A program made the position numbers and the translations under genes. A DNA stretch of 64,000 nucleotides from contig NZ_CP116005.1 in NCBI RefSeq assembly GCF_027941835.1, forward strand, positions 2,681,501 through 2,745,500, given 5' to 3'. The stretch's first letter is position 1; each line of letters starts with the position of its first letter. The stretch comes from Sphingosinicella microcystinivorans (GTDB taxonomy: Bacteria; Pseudomonadota; Alphaproteobacteria; Sphingomonadales; Sphingomonadaceae). Of the stretch, positions 48,578 through 58,922 are shown piece after piece. Under the pieces are notes generated by a model. The model made no database searches. It was not told where the DNA came from and saw only the letters and a program-made list of their open reading frames with translations.

Positions 48578-49585
48578 TCAGCCCCAGAGCGCCGGTTCCG
48601 CCGGATGGACGAGGCCCTTTTCATAGCGCAGGCCGTGCGGCCGGTCGGCGGCGAGCAGCATCGGCCCGTCGAGATCGACGAACGCGGCGCGCTGCGCGAC
48701 GAGCAGCGCCGGGGCCATCGCGAGCGACGTGCCGGTCATGCAGCCGACCATGATGCCGAGCCCCGCCGCCTCGGCGGCGTCCGCGAGCGCCAGCGCCTCG
48801 GTGAGGCCGCCGGTCTTGTCGAGCTTGATGTTGATATGGCTGTACCGGCCGATCACGCGCGGCAGCGAGGCGCGGTCGAGGCAGGCTTCGTCGGCGCAGA
48901 GCGGCACGGGGCTCCGGTAGCCGATGAGCGCTTCGTCGGCCTCCGGCGCGAGCGGCTGCTCGATGAGGCGGACGCCGAGCGACGCGAGCGCGGGCGCCAT
49001 CCGCTCCAGAAGCTCCATCGACCAGCCGCCGTTCGCATCGACGATGAGGTCCGCGTCCGTGCGCGCGCGCCGCACCGCCTCGACGCGCGCGAGATCGCGC
49101 GCGGCTTCCACGCCGCCCAGCTTGATCTTGAAGCGGGTCCAGTCGGTCTTTTCGGCGGCCTTGCGCGCCATCGTCTCCGGGCTGTCGATGCCGAGCGTGT
49201 AGACGGTGGGGCAGGGCCTGAGCGGCGGCAGCCCGGCAAGCGCGGCCGCGCCGATGCCCGCCCGCTTCGCATCGAGGTCCCAGAGCGCGCAGTCCACGGC
49301 GTTGCGGACGGGGCCGCGCGGCAGGGCGGCGGGAAGTTCGTCGCGGGTGATGCCCTCGGCGAGGATCGGCGCGAGCGCCGTCGCCTCGGCGACGGCTTCG
49401 TCCAGCATCGCCTCGTCGGTTTCATGCGGCTCGCACTCGCCGCGCCCGGTGAAACCGCCGGCATGGAGTTCGACGACCATCATCAGGCTGTGGGTCGTCG
49501 TGCAGCGCGCGATGCGGAACGGTTCGCGCAGGGCGTGGCGCTCGGCGCGCGCGGTGATCGTGATCGGGGTCTTTTCCGGTTTCAT
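48578..49585 (-). CDS. dgcA: N-acetyl-D-glutamate racemase DgcA / dipeptide epimerase family
   Basis: 335-aa enolase-superfamily enzyme of the mandelate racemase / muconate lactonising group. Catalytic lysines K153/K155 (FKIKLGG) and K254 (NIKLDKTGG) and metal ligands D183 (IVDANGGW), E209 (LIEQPLA), D232 (CADEACLD). Relatives are L-Ala-D/L-Glu epimerases and DgcA, which racemises N-acetyl-D-Glu made by DgcN. A DgcN homologue lies 9 kb away in the same cluster, which favours the DgcA reading. The start at MKPEKTPITI is preferred; its predicted promoter is covered by an operator. Confidence 0.88.
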   Translation of the reverse strand: MKPEKTPITITARAERHALREPFRIARCTTTHSLMMVVELHAGGFTGRGECEPHETDEAMLDEAVAEATALAPILAEGITRDELPAALPRGPVRNAVDCALWDLDAKRAGIGAAALAGLPPLRPCPTVYTLGIDSPETMARKAAEKTDWTRFKIKLGGVEAARDLARVEAVRRARTDADLIVDANGGWSMELLERMAPALASLGVRLIEQPLAPEADEALIGYRSPVPLCADEACLDRASLPRVIGRYSHINIKLDKTGGLTEALALADAAEAAGLGIMVGCMTGTSLAMAPALLVAQRAAFVDLDGPMLLAADRPHGLRYEKGLVHPAEPALWG

Positions 49586-49606
49586 GACGGAGCATCTTTC
49601 GTGAAT

Positions 49607-49626
49607 AATGTTAGATATATAACAAA
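49607..49626. promoter_or_regulatory. Predicted operator over the dgcA -10 region
   Basis: AATGTTA-gatata-TAACAAA, preceded by CGTGAAT. It is a diverged copy of the 34-bp palindrome beside the rpiR gene (same arms, same 6-bp spacing). On the minus strand it covers TATATC, 17 bp downstream of TTGCCG (49637-49642), a plausible dgcA promoter. A repressor site is inferred. Confidence 0.55.
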
Positions 49627-49732
49627 CAGGAAAATCCGGCAACTTCGCGCATTCAGGACAATTTCGTCTCCCACGGGAAATATTGTTTCCAATCCCGGAG
49701 GCGACCTAATGCAATGATGCTATTGACATGGC

Positions 49733-49758
49733 AATAAAAACTTGTTGTCAGTTTTATT
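49733..49758. repeat. Inverted repeat upstream of the TonB receptor
   Basis: AATAAAA and TTTTATT arms 12 bp apart in an unusually AT-rich stretch, 5 bp downstream of a consensus TTGACA (49723-49728). Probably part of the receptor promoter or an operator. No matching -10 at ideal spacing is evident. Confidence 0.35.
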
Positions 49759-49828
49759 ACATAATAGACTTGATGTCGAACGATGCGAGTCCGGCCGGAG
49801 CGGCCCGGCCATGCCAGAGGGGGAAGAT

Positions 49829-52132
<2,304 letters not shown>

Positions 52133-52157
52133 CCCAGGGGACGCGGTCGGATCCCTT

Positions 52158-52187
52158 CGGCCGGGCAGCGATGCCCGGCCGTTTTTT
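52158..52187 (+). terminator. Intrinsic terminator after the TonB receptor
   Basis: Perfect 9-bp stem CGGCCGGGC / GCCCGGCCG with loop agcgat, followed by six T residues. Lies between the receptor and the convergent M24 peptidase gene. Confidence 0.85.
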
Positions 52188-52846
52188 CAGTCGAGGAGCA
52201 GGTCCTCGTAGAAGGCGCCGAAGCGCCGCTCGGGATGCCGGATGTGCATCTCCAGCACCCAGAGCTGCGGCGCCGGGCTGAACGCGGCGTCCTTGAGCTC
52301 GCCGCGATGCACGAGCGCGTGCGGGAAATCGGCGAGGCGGTGCCCGCCGAGATCAAGGTTCAGCCGCCATCCCATCCGCTCGGCTTCCGCCGACGCATAG
52401 TCGTAGAGCGCCGTGCCGGCCGGGCGCTCCGCGCGCCACTTCGCGGCGACGCGATCGAACAGCACGCGCACGTCGCGCTTCGCGCGGTGCATCTCGGGGT
52501 CGCCGCCGGTGACGAACGTGTCGCCCGCGTCGCCTTCCCATTTCTTCCACACCGGGCCGATGTCGACGATGAAGATGTCGTCCTCGCCGAGCACGGCGCC
52601 CGGCTCCGAAGGCTCGCCGTAGAACTTCACCGTGTTCGGCCCGAAGCGCACGAAGATGCCGTGCCAGCCGCGCAGCAGCCCCGCGTCCTTGAGGACGCGC
52701 CGCGCGATCTTCCCGGCCTCCTCCTCGGCCATGCCGACGCGCATCTCGGCGGCGATCGCCCCGACGGCGGCGCGGGTGCGCGCGCGCGCCTCCATCATGC
52801 CGTCCCAGTCGTAGTTGGGGCCGAGCTGTTCTTCGGGCCGCATCAT
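52187..52846 (-). CDS. M24 family metallopeptidase (Xaa-Pro peptidase-like)
   Basis: 219-aa pita-bread-fold protein. Metal ligands D95 and D106 (FIVDIGPVWKKWEGDAGDTF, correct 11-residue spacing), then histidine in LGGHRLADFPH and glutamate in VLEMHIRH. It is shorter than typical aminopeptidase P, lacking the N-terminal creatinase domain, so it may be a dipeptidase-like or non-classical member. Its ATG overlaps the rpiR stop (ATGA), so the pair is coupled. Confidence 0.9.
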   Translation of the reverse strand: MMRPEEQLGPNYDWDGMMEARARTRAAVGAIAAEMRVGMAEEEAGKIARRVLKDAGLLRGWHGIFVRFGPNTVKFYGEPSEPGAVLGEDDIFIVDIGPVWKKWEGDAGDTFVTGGDPEMHRAKRDVRVLFDRVAAKWRAERPAGTALYDYASAEAERMGWRLNLDLGGHRLADFPHALVHRGELKDAAFSPAPQLWVLEMHIRHPERRFGAFYEDLLLD

Positions 52847-53721
52847 GCCTCGTTCCCCCGCGTGCGCGTCGGCCGCACGAAGCCGACGAAATCGTCGTAG
52901 AGCGCGCTGATCCGTTCCAGCCGCTCCTCGACGTCGCGGCCGCCGCCGTGGCCGACGACATCGTTCACGAGCAGGTTGATCAGCCCGACCATGGGCACCG
53001 AGCTCTGCCAGAACAGCGCGCCGTCGCTGTCCGCCGCGAGCACGTTGGTGGTGAGGCGCGGCGCCCAGTCGCAAAGCGTGTCGGTGATGATGACGAGCGG
53101 TATGCCCGTATCCGCCGCCTTTTCCGCGAGATGGCGGGACTTGCGCGAATAGCGGCGGACGTCGACGATGACGAGGCAGCGGTCGTTGCGGTCCTCGAGC
53201 AGCACGTCGGCGAAATGCCCGGAGGCGCTGTCGATGAGTTCGACGCCGGGGCGCACGTATTGCAGGTTGTGCGCGAGCAGCGCCGCGATGCCGCGCTCGG
53301 TCTGGAAGCCGACGATCTGCACGCGCCTGCTGCGCGCGATCAGCGCCACCGAATCCGCCCAGACCCTGTGCTGGCTGCGCTCGTAGACGGCGACGAGCAG
53401 CTCGATCTCGCGCTCCAGCGTCCGCCGCCTCTTGTCGCTGTCGGTGAAGTCGGAGAGGAAGTCCTGGAACGCCTGCCCGGCGAGCCACGGCAGATGCGCG
53501 GACATGCGCAGGTGCTCCTTCAGCTCGCGGAAATGCTTGAAGCCAAGCATACGGCAGAAACGGCCGACTGTTACCGCGCTGACATCGAGCCGCTGCGCGA
53601 TCGACGCCGCCGTCTCGAACGGGATCATCTCGCGGTTGTTGAGCAGGAACAGCGCGATCTGGCGTTCTGCGGCCGTATAACTCGCATTCTCCGCCTCGAG
53701 CCGCGCGAACAGGTCGGTCAT
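52843..53721 (-). CDS. RpiR/MurR-family transcriptional regulator (HTH + SIS)
   Basis: 292-aa regulator: N-terminal RpiR helix-turn-helix (about 1-78, AASIAQRLDVSAVTVGRFCR, MLGFKHFRELKEHLR) and a SIS sugar-phosphate-type ligand domain (about 110-240, IVGFQTERGIAALLAHNLQY, LVIITDTL). Divergent from the serine hydrolase gene; a 34-bp palindrome fills the gap. It is the only regulator inside the D-amino-acid cluster and is probably its controller. ATG 53721 is used; an in-frame GTG lies 6 codons upstream, 5 bp from the palindrome. Confidence 0.93.
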   Translation of the reverse strand: MTDLFARLEAENASYTAAERQIALFLLNNREMIPFETAASIAQRLDVSAVTVGRFCRMLGFKHFRELKEHLRMSAHLPWLAGQAFQDFLSDFTDSDKRRRTLEREIELLVAVYERSQHRVWADSVALIARSRRVQIVGFQTERGIAALLAHNLQYVRPGVELIDSASGHFADVLLEDRNDRCLVIVDVRRYSRKSRHLAEKAADTGIPLVIITDTLCDWAPRLTTNVLAADSDGALFWQSSVPMVGLINLLVNDVVGHGGGRDVEERLERISALYDDFVGFVRPTRTRGNEA

Positions 53722-53743
53722 CTCATTCTCACTCTGCACATTG

Positions 53744-53777
53744 CGTCATCAATGTTACCAATATAACATTCATGACG
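53744..53777. promoter_or_regulatory. 34-bp palindromic operator between rpiR and serine hydrolase genes
   Basis: Arms CGTCAT-c-AATGTTA and TAACATT-c-ATGACG around a 6-bp centre (ccaata); 13 of 14 arm positions pair perfectly. It overlaps TATAAC (53762-53767), a likely -10 for the serine hydrolase gene, with TTGCGT (53741-53746) upstream. A related copy lies at dgcA. Likely RpiR-family binding site controlling both divergent genes. Confidence 0.65.
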
Positions 53778-53787
53778 GATTCGTCAT
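53772..53787. repeat. Second dyad beside the operator
   Basis: ATGACG-gatt-CGTCAT; its left arm is the right outer arm of the 34-bp palindrome. It adds a third CGTCAT element, possibly for cooperative binding. Confidence 0.45.
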
Positions 53788-53814
53788 CGTATTGATAGGC
53801 AAGGAGGGGAAAAG

Positions 53815-55188
53815 GTGAAAGCTCCAACACAGGCGGGCGTTTCGCGGCGCGGTGCGATCGGGCTCATGGGCATGTCGGCCACCGCCGTGCTGGCCCGCCC
53901 GGCCGCGGCCGCCGTTCCCGAAAGCGCGGTCGATGCGGCGGCGGAAGCCTACATGCGCGAACGCAATATCCCCGGCCTGCTCCTCGGCATCGTGCAGGAC
54001 GGCCGCGCCGCGGTGCGCAAGGCCTACGGCTTTTCCGATCTCGAGCTTGGCGTGCCCGCGCGGCCCGAGCACATCTACCAGTCGGGCTCCACCGGCAAGA
54101 TGTTCACGACGACCGCGATCATGCAGCTCGTCGCCGACGGGCGCGTGGCGCTCGATGCGCCGGTGGGGCGCTATCTGAAGACGGCGCCCGCGCTGTGGAA
54201 TGCCATCACCGTCGAGCAATTGATGCGGCACCGCTCCGGCGTGCCGGACTACGACGGCGAGGAATTCAACGTCGCGCTGGAATGGACGCCGGAAGCCTTC
54301 ATCGCGAAGGTCGGATCGTGGCCGCTCGATTTCGCGCCGGGCACGCGCTTCTCCTACAGCAATTCGGGGTACGTGCTGCTCGGCTTCATCATCGAGGCCG
54401 TCACCGGCAAGCCCTATGGCGCGCACCTCGCCGAGCGCGTGTTCGGACCGGCGGGGATGAAGACCGCGCGCGTCAACGACATCGACGCGATCATTCCCGG
54501 CCGCGCGCGCGGCTACCGCCCGGACAAGGACGGAGCGCTGATCCGCCCCGAGAACGTCTCGCGCACCGCCAACGCGTTCGCCGACGGCAGCCTGCTTTAC
54601 AGCCTCGACGACCTCATCGCGTGGGAACATGCCGTCGCCGCGAACACCGTGCTGCCGCCGTCGGCGCAGGCGTTCATCGAAAGCGCGCCGCTGTTTCCGG
54701 ACGGCACGAAACCCGTGGAGGGCTATGGCGCGGGCTGGACGACGCGGCGCGTGCGCGGGCACCGGGTGGTGTCGCACGGCGGGGTCTGGCAAGGTTTCTC
54801 GGCATGGGTCGGGCGCTGGCCGGAGAAGGGACTTGCCATGCTGATGCTGGCCAATCACGAGCGCGGCCATCCGGGCGGCCTCGCGCCGCGCCTTGCCGCG
54901 CTGTTCGATCCCGCGCTCGGCCCCTACCTGCCGGTGAAGGACGGCGATCCGCGGCGGACGGCGCGCGACCGCGCACGGCTGGCGGATTATCTCGCCGGAG
55001 CCGACACGCCCGGTGCATCGGCGCAGCAGCGGCGCGATGCGCTGATCGGTCCGCTGAAGGCCGCCGATACGTTCGCGCTCGTCGACGTGACCCGGGATGC
55101 GCGCGTCTACCGGTTCGGGGAAGCGCAGGGGCGTATGCTTGCTGTCTTCGACCGGCGGGGCGGCCTCGGCTTCGAGGTCGCCGAATGA
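53815..55188 (+). CDS. Exported serine hydrolase of the class C beta-lactamase / DD-peptidase fold
   Basis: 457-aa protein. Tat-like signal (VSRRGAIGLMG, about 9-34), nucleophile motif S92-T-G-K95 (QSGSTGKMF), Y-x-N in FSYSNSGYVLLG and HGGVWQGF as the third motif. The family includes beta-lactamases, DD-carboxypeptidases, esterases and D-amino-acid-releasing peptidases such as DmpB-like D-aminopeptidases. Given the D-amino-acid context a peptidase role is attractive but unproven. GTG start after AAGGAGGGG. The stop overlaps the next gene (ATGA). Confidence 0.92.
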   Translation: MKAPTQAGVSRRGAIGLMGMSATAVLARPAAAAVPESAVDAAAEAYMRERNIPGLLLGIVQDGRAAVRKAYGFSDLELGVPARPEHIYQSGSTGKMFTTTAIMQLVADGRVALDAPVGRYLKTAPALWNAITVEQLMRHRSGVPDYDGEEFNVALEWTPEAFIAKVGSWPLDFAPGTRFSYSNSGYVLLGFIIEAVTGKPYGAHLAERVFGPAGMKTARVNDIDAIIPGRARGYRPDKDGALIRPENVSRTANAFADGSLLYSLDDLIAWEHAVAANTVLPPSAQAFIESAPLFPDGTKPVEGYGAGWTTRRVRGHRVVSHGGVWQGFSAWVGRWPEKGLAMLMLANHERGHPGGLAPRLAALFDPALGPYLPVKDGDPRRTARDRARLADYLAGADTPGASAQQRRDALIGPLKAADTFALVDVTRDARVYRFGEAQGRMLAVFDRRGGLGFEVAE

Positions 55189-56479
55189 CATCGCCGCTGC
55201 TTCTCGCCGCCCTGCTGGCGGGAGGGGCCGCAGACCCGGCCGCCGTGCCGCCCGCGCTTCTCGCCGCGATCGATACGCCCGCGGAAGCGGACGCCTTCTG
55301 GCGGGACGCGCGGGGCCGGACGCCGTTCATCGAGCGGCTTCCCGGCAAGCCGGACCGGATGCGCGTGACGTTCGTGCTCCGCTCGCAGACGGATGCGGGG
55401 CTCTCCGCCGGTTTCCTGCTCTTGGAGAACAGGCGCGAGGTGCCGCTCCAACGCCTTGCCGGCACCGACATCCTCTGGCGCAGCGCCGAGCTGCCCGCCG
55501 ATGCGCGCTTCGCCTATTATTTCACGAGGCCGGGCGGTGACACGCCGCACCCCGATGCGGTCTACCACGAGAGCGAGCGCGGAAAGACGCGCGACTATTT
55601 CGCCGATCCGCTGTCGGCGATGGCGTTCATGGAGCGCGGCGACGACGGCAAGGTCCGCCGCCTGTCCGCCGCGGCAGGACCGGACGCGCCGGACGATCCG
55701 GCGCTCGTCGCGGCCAAGGCGAAGGGGCGGCTTTTCGATTACACGGTGCCGAGCCGCGCGCTCGGCGAGGACCGGCCGGTGTCGGTCTACGTGCCCCCGG
55801 CGGCGGGGAAGGCGCCGGGCGTGCTGCTGATCTTCGACCGCGAGACCTATCTCGTCGCGGGCGAGCTCCCGGCCATGCTCGACGCCCTGATCGCCGGGGG
55901 CGCATCCCCCCGACGATCGCGGTGCTCGTCAGCCCGGTCGACGGTGAGCGCCGGAGCCGGGACCTGCCGCCGAACCCGGCCTTCCAGCGCTTCATCGCCG
56001 ACGAGCTGATGCCGTTCGTGCGGGCGCGGCACGCGGTCGCGCGCGCGCCGGAACGCAATGTCGTCGCCGGATCGAGCTTCGGCGGGCTCGCGGCGATGTT
56101 CACCGGCCTGTCGCATCCCGAACTCTTCGGAAACGTCGTCTCGCAGTCGGGCTCGTTCTGGTGGCATCCGGCGTGCTGCGGCAAGGAAGAGGACGAGACC
56201 GACGAAGACCGCCCGCTGAACGCCGGTCCCGACGCGGACATGGGTTGGCTGATCGAGCAATATGCGCTCCGCCCGAAGGCGCCGCTCAACATCTTCATGA
56301 ACGTCGGCCGCTGGGAGGGATCGCTGATGCTGATCCCGAACCGCATGATGCACCACGTGCTTCGCGCGAAGGGCTATGACGTCGCGTACCGCGAATACAC
56401 CGGCGGCCACGACATCGTGCAATGGCGCGCGACGCTGCCCGGCGCGCTCGAGGCGACGATCGGCCAGTCTCGGGAATAG
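55185..56479 (+). pseudogene. Enterochelin-esterase-like secreted hydrolase, frameshifted
   Basis: Signal peptide (about 1-15), N-terminal Fes-like domain (RMRVTFVLRSQTDAG, ILWRSAELPADARFAYYF), then an esterase D domain with nucleophile GSSFGG and histidine in GGHDIVQWR. The frame breaks near 55896-55911, between a G5 run and a C6 run. Adding one base restores the usual GRIPPTIAVL join and a protein of about 431 aa; as written, translation ends at 56009 (274 aa) without the active site. Either a recent mutation or a sequencing error. ATGA-coupled to the serine hydrolase gene. Confidence 0.85.
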
Positions 56480-56484
56480 GCGCC

Positions 56485-57894
56485 TCAGGCGGCGGCGCGG
56501 GCCCTGCGCGGACGCGCGTCGAACAGGTAGATCGCCATGCCCGCGGCCATCCAGATGCCGAGGCGCAGCCACGTGTCGCCGGGAAGGCTGAGCATCAGGT
56601 AGGTGCTGCTCGCCATGCCGAGTACGGGCACGAACGGCGACCACGGCACGCGGAAGGCGCGGTGCGCGTCCGGCATCCGGCGGCGCAGCACGAGCACGCT
56701 CCAGCAGACGATGGCGAAGGCGAGCAGCGAGCCGATCGAGACGAGCTCGCCGAGCACGTCGATCGGGAACAGCCCCGCCGCGAGCGCGCAGGCGGCGCCG
56801 ACGATGATCGTGCCCCACACCGGCGTGCGGAAGCGCGGGTGGATCCTTGCGAAGCGCGGCGGCACCATGCGGTCCTGCGCCATCACGTAGAGGATGCGCG
56901 TCTGCCCGTAGAGGCCCATCAGGATCGCCGAGGCGAGCCCGACGACGACGCCGACGTTGACGAGCGGAATGAGCCAGTCGAGCGCGCCGCCGGTGCCGCC
57001 GAGCGCGACCGTCACCGGGTTGGCGACGTTGAGCGTGCGGTAGTCGGCCATGCCGGTCATCACCGTCGCCATCGCGATGTAGAGCACGGTGCAGACCGCG
57101 AGCGCGCCCACGATGCCGAGGCCGATGTCGCGCTGCGGATTGCGGCTTTCCTGCGCCGAGGTGGAGACGCCGTCGAAGCCGATGAACGCGTAGAAGATGA
57201 CGGCGGAGCCGCGGAACACGCCGCTCCACCCGAACTCGCCGTAGCTGCCCTGGTTTTCGGGAATGTACGGCGTCAGGTGATCGGCCTGCACGTAGAAGAC
57301 GCCGCAGGCGACGACGAGCAGGATGATGCCGACCTTGATCACCACCATGGCGATGTTGGCGCGGTTGGTCTCCTTGATGCCGAGCACGAGGAGCACGGTG
57401 ACGAGCCCGACGACGAGCGCGGCGGGCACGTTGAACAGCGCGCCCGTCGTCAGCATCTCGCCCGTTGGCGTGAAGCTGAGCGGTGCGTCCGCGAGGTGCG
57501 CGGGAATCCGGATGCCGATGCTTGCCATCAGGTCGGTGAAATAGCTCGACCAGCCGACCGCGACGGTCGAGCAGGCGACGAGATATTCGAGCACGAGGCA
57601 CCAGCCGACGATCCAGCCGACCGTCGGCCCCGAGCTTGCGAGCGCATAGCTGTAGGCGCCGCCCGACTTCGGCAGCAGCCCGGCAAGCTCGCCGTAGCAG
57701 AGCGCCGTGCACAGGCAGACGACCGCGGCGATGATGAACGACACCGTGATCGCCGGCCCCGCGAACTGCGCGGCGGCCGTGCCGGTGATGACGAAGATGC
57801 CCGAGCCGATCGTCGCGCCGACGCCCGCCATGACGAGGTGCGTAAGCGTGAGGTGCGGGCGGAGCGTCGGGTCCGCGTCCGGCGCCTGCGTCAC
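56485..57894 (-). CDS. APC-family amino acid permease
   Basis: 469-aa transporter with about 12-13 helices; the first carries GVGATIGSGIFVITGTAAAQ. Similar to cationic-amino-acid-type permeases and a paralogue of the permease at 29174-30697. The GTG start overlaps the dgcN stop (GTGA), so its translation is tied to dgcN; it is a good candidate to import D-glutamate or an N-acyl derivative. A longer upstream start would run into dgcN. Confidence 0.92.
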   Translation of the reverse strand: MTQAPDADPTLRPHLTLTHLVMAGVGATIGSGIFVITGTAAAQFAGPAITVSFIIAAVVCLCTALCYGELAGLLPKSGGAYSYALASSGPTVGWIVGWCLVLEYLVACSTVAVGWSSYFTDLMASIGIRIPAHLADAPLSFTPTGEMLTTGALFNVPAALVVGLVTVLLVLGIKETNRANIAMVVIKVGIILLVVACGVFYVQADHLTPYIPENQGSYGEFGWSGVFRGSAVIFYAFIGFDGVSTSAQESRNPQRDIGLGIVGALAVCTVLYIAMATVMTGMADYRTLNVANPVTVALGGTGGALDWLIPLVNVGVVVGLASAILMGLYGQTRILYVMAQDRMVPPRFARIHPRFRTPVWGTIIVGAACALAAGLFPIDVLGELVSIGSLLAFAIVCWSVLVLRRRMPDAHRAFRVPWSPFVPVLGMASSTYLMLSLPGDTWLRLGIWMAAGMAIYLFDARPRRARAAA

Positions 57895-58898
57895 GCGAAC
57901 ACGTCCAGCAGGTGGTCGACGATCGGCGACGGCCCGAAGCGGATCGGATCGCACGCCGGAAGGCCGAGTTCCGCCTCGGCGGCGCGGATCGCGGCGCGCG
58001 CCTCTTCCTCGCCGAGGAGCGAGGTGTTGAGGCTGACGCCGATGCCACGCGCCTCGGGGTTGGTGAGCCGCGCCGCGGCGACGTGCACGGCGAGCGCGTC
58101 GGTGAGCGAAGGGCAGGGGTAGTCGCCCTCATAGCCTTGCAGCTCGCGCCGTCCCGCCTCGTGGCAGATGACGAGCGCGTCGGGCTGGCTGCCGTGGACG
58201 AGGCCGAGCGTCACGCCCGCATAGGCCGGGTGCAGCAGCGCGCCCTGTCCCTCGATCACGTGCCAGTGATCCGGCGCCGCTGCGGGCGACAGCCACTCCG
58301 CCGCGCCCGCGATGAAGTCGGCGACGACCGAATCGATGGCGATGCCGCGCCCGGTGATCATGATGCCGGTCTGCCCCGTGGGGCAGAAGGTCGAGGGCAC
58401 GCCGCGCCGCCGAAGCTCGCGGTCGATGGCGAGCGCCGAGTATTTCTTGCCCACCGCGCAGTCGGTGCCGACCATCAGCAGGCGGCGGCCGCTGCGCTTC
58501 TTGCCCGTGCCGGTCCTGAACGTCTGCTGCGGGCGGCGGAGGTCGTGAAGCGTGCGCCCGTGCGCGCGGGCGGCTTCGGAAATCCCGGGATGATCGGCGA
58601 GCCGCTGGTGCAGCCCGGCCGCGACGTCCAGCCCCGCGCCGAGCGCCGCCGTGATGTGCGGTACCCATTCGGGCGCGATGAAGCCGCCGTCGTTGGCGAT
58701 GCCGATCACCAGCGTCCGCACGCCCTTCGCCGCGGCCTCCGCGAAATCCATGTCCGGCAGGCCGAGATCGACCGCGCAGCCTTCCATGCGATACTGGCCG
58801 GCGCAGTCCTCCGCGCGCCATTCGGCGAGGCCCGACGCGGTCTTGGCCCAGCCGATGTCGGGGGCGGTGCCCAGAAAGAGCAGAAATGGCGGTTGCAT
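57891..58898 (-). CDS. dgcN: D-glutamate N-acetyltransferase DgcN homologue (DUF1611)
   Basis: 335-aa DUF1611 protein. N-terminal domain with GTAPDIGWAKTASGL and ANDGGFIAPEW; a P-loop-like GTDCAVGKKYSALA (144-155) begins the C-terminal NTPase-like domain; GQTGIMITGRG, VIEGQGALLHP and QPDALVICHEAGR are conserved family blocks. DgcN acetylates D-Glu so that DgcA can racemise it to N-acetyl-L-Glu. A dgcA homologue is 9 kb away. It lies 24 bp after the D-aminoacylase gene and overlaps the permease. Confidence 0.87.
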   Translation of the reverse strand: MQPPFLLFLGTAPDIGWAKTASGLAEWRAEDCAGQYRMEGCAVDLGLPDMDFAEAAAKGVRTLVIGIANDGGFIAPEWVPHITAALGAGLDVAAGLHQRLADHPGISEAARAHGRTLHDLRRPQQTFRTGTGKKRSGRRLLMVGTDCAVGKKYSALAIDRELRRRGVPSTFCPTGQTGIMITGRGIAIDSVVADFIAGAAEWLSPAAAPDHWHVIEGQGALLHPAYAGVTLGLVHGSQPDALVICHEAGRRELQGYEGDYPCPSLTDALAVHVAAARLTNPEARGIGVSLNTSLLGEEEARAAIRAAEAELGLPACDPIRFGPSPIVDHLLDVFA

Positions 58899-58922
58899 GT
58901 GTTTCGGTTTCCGGTTGGAGGT

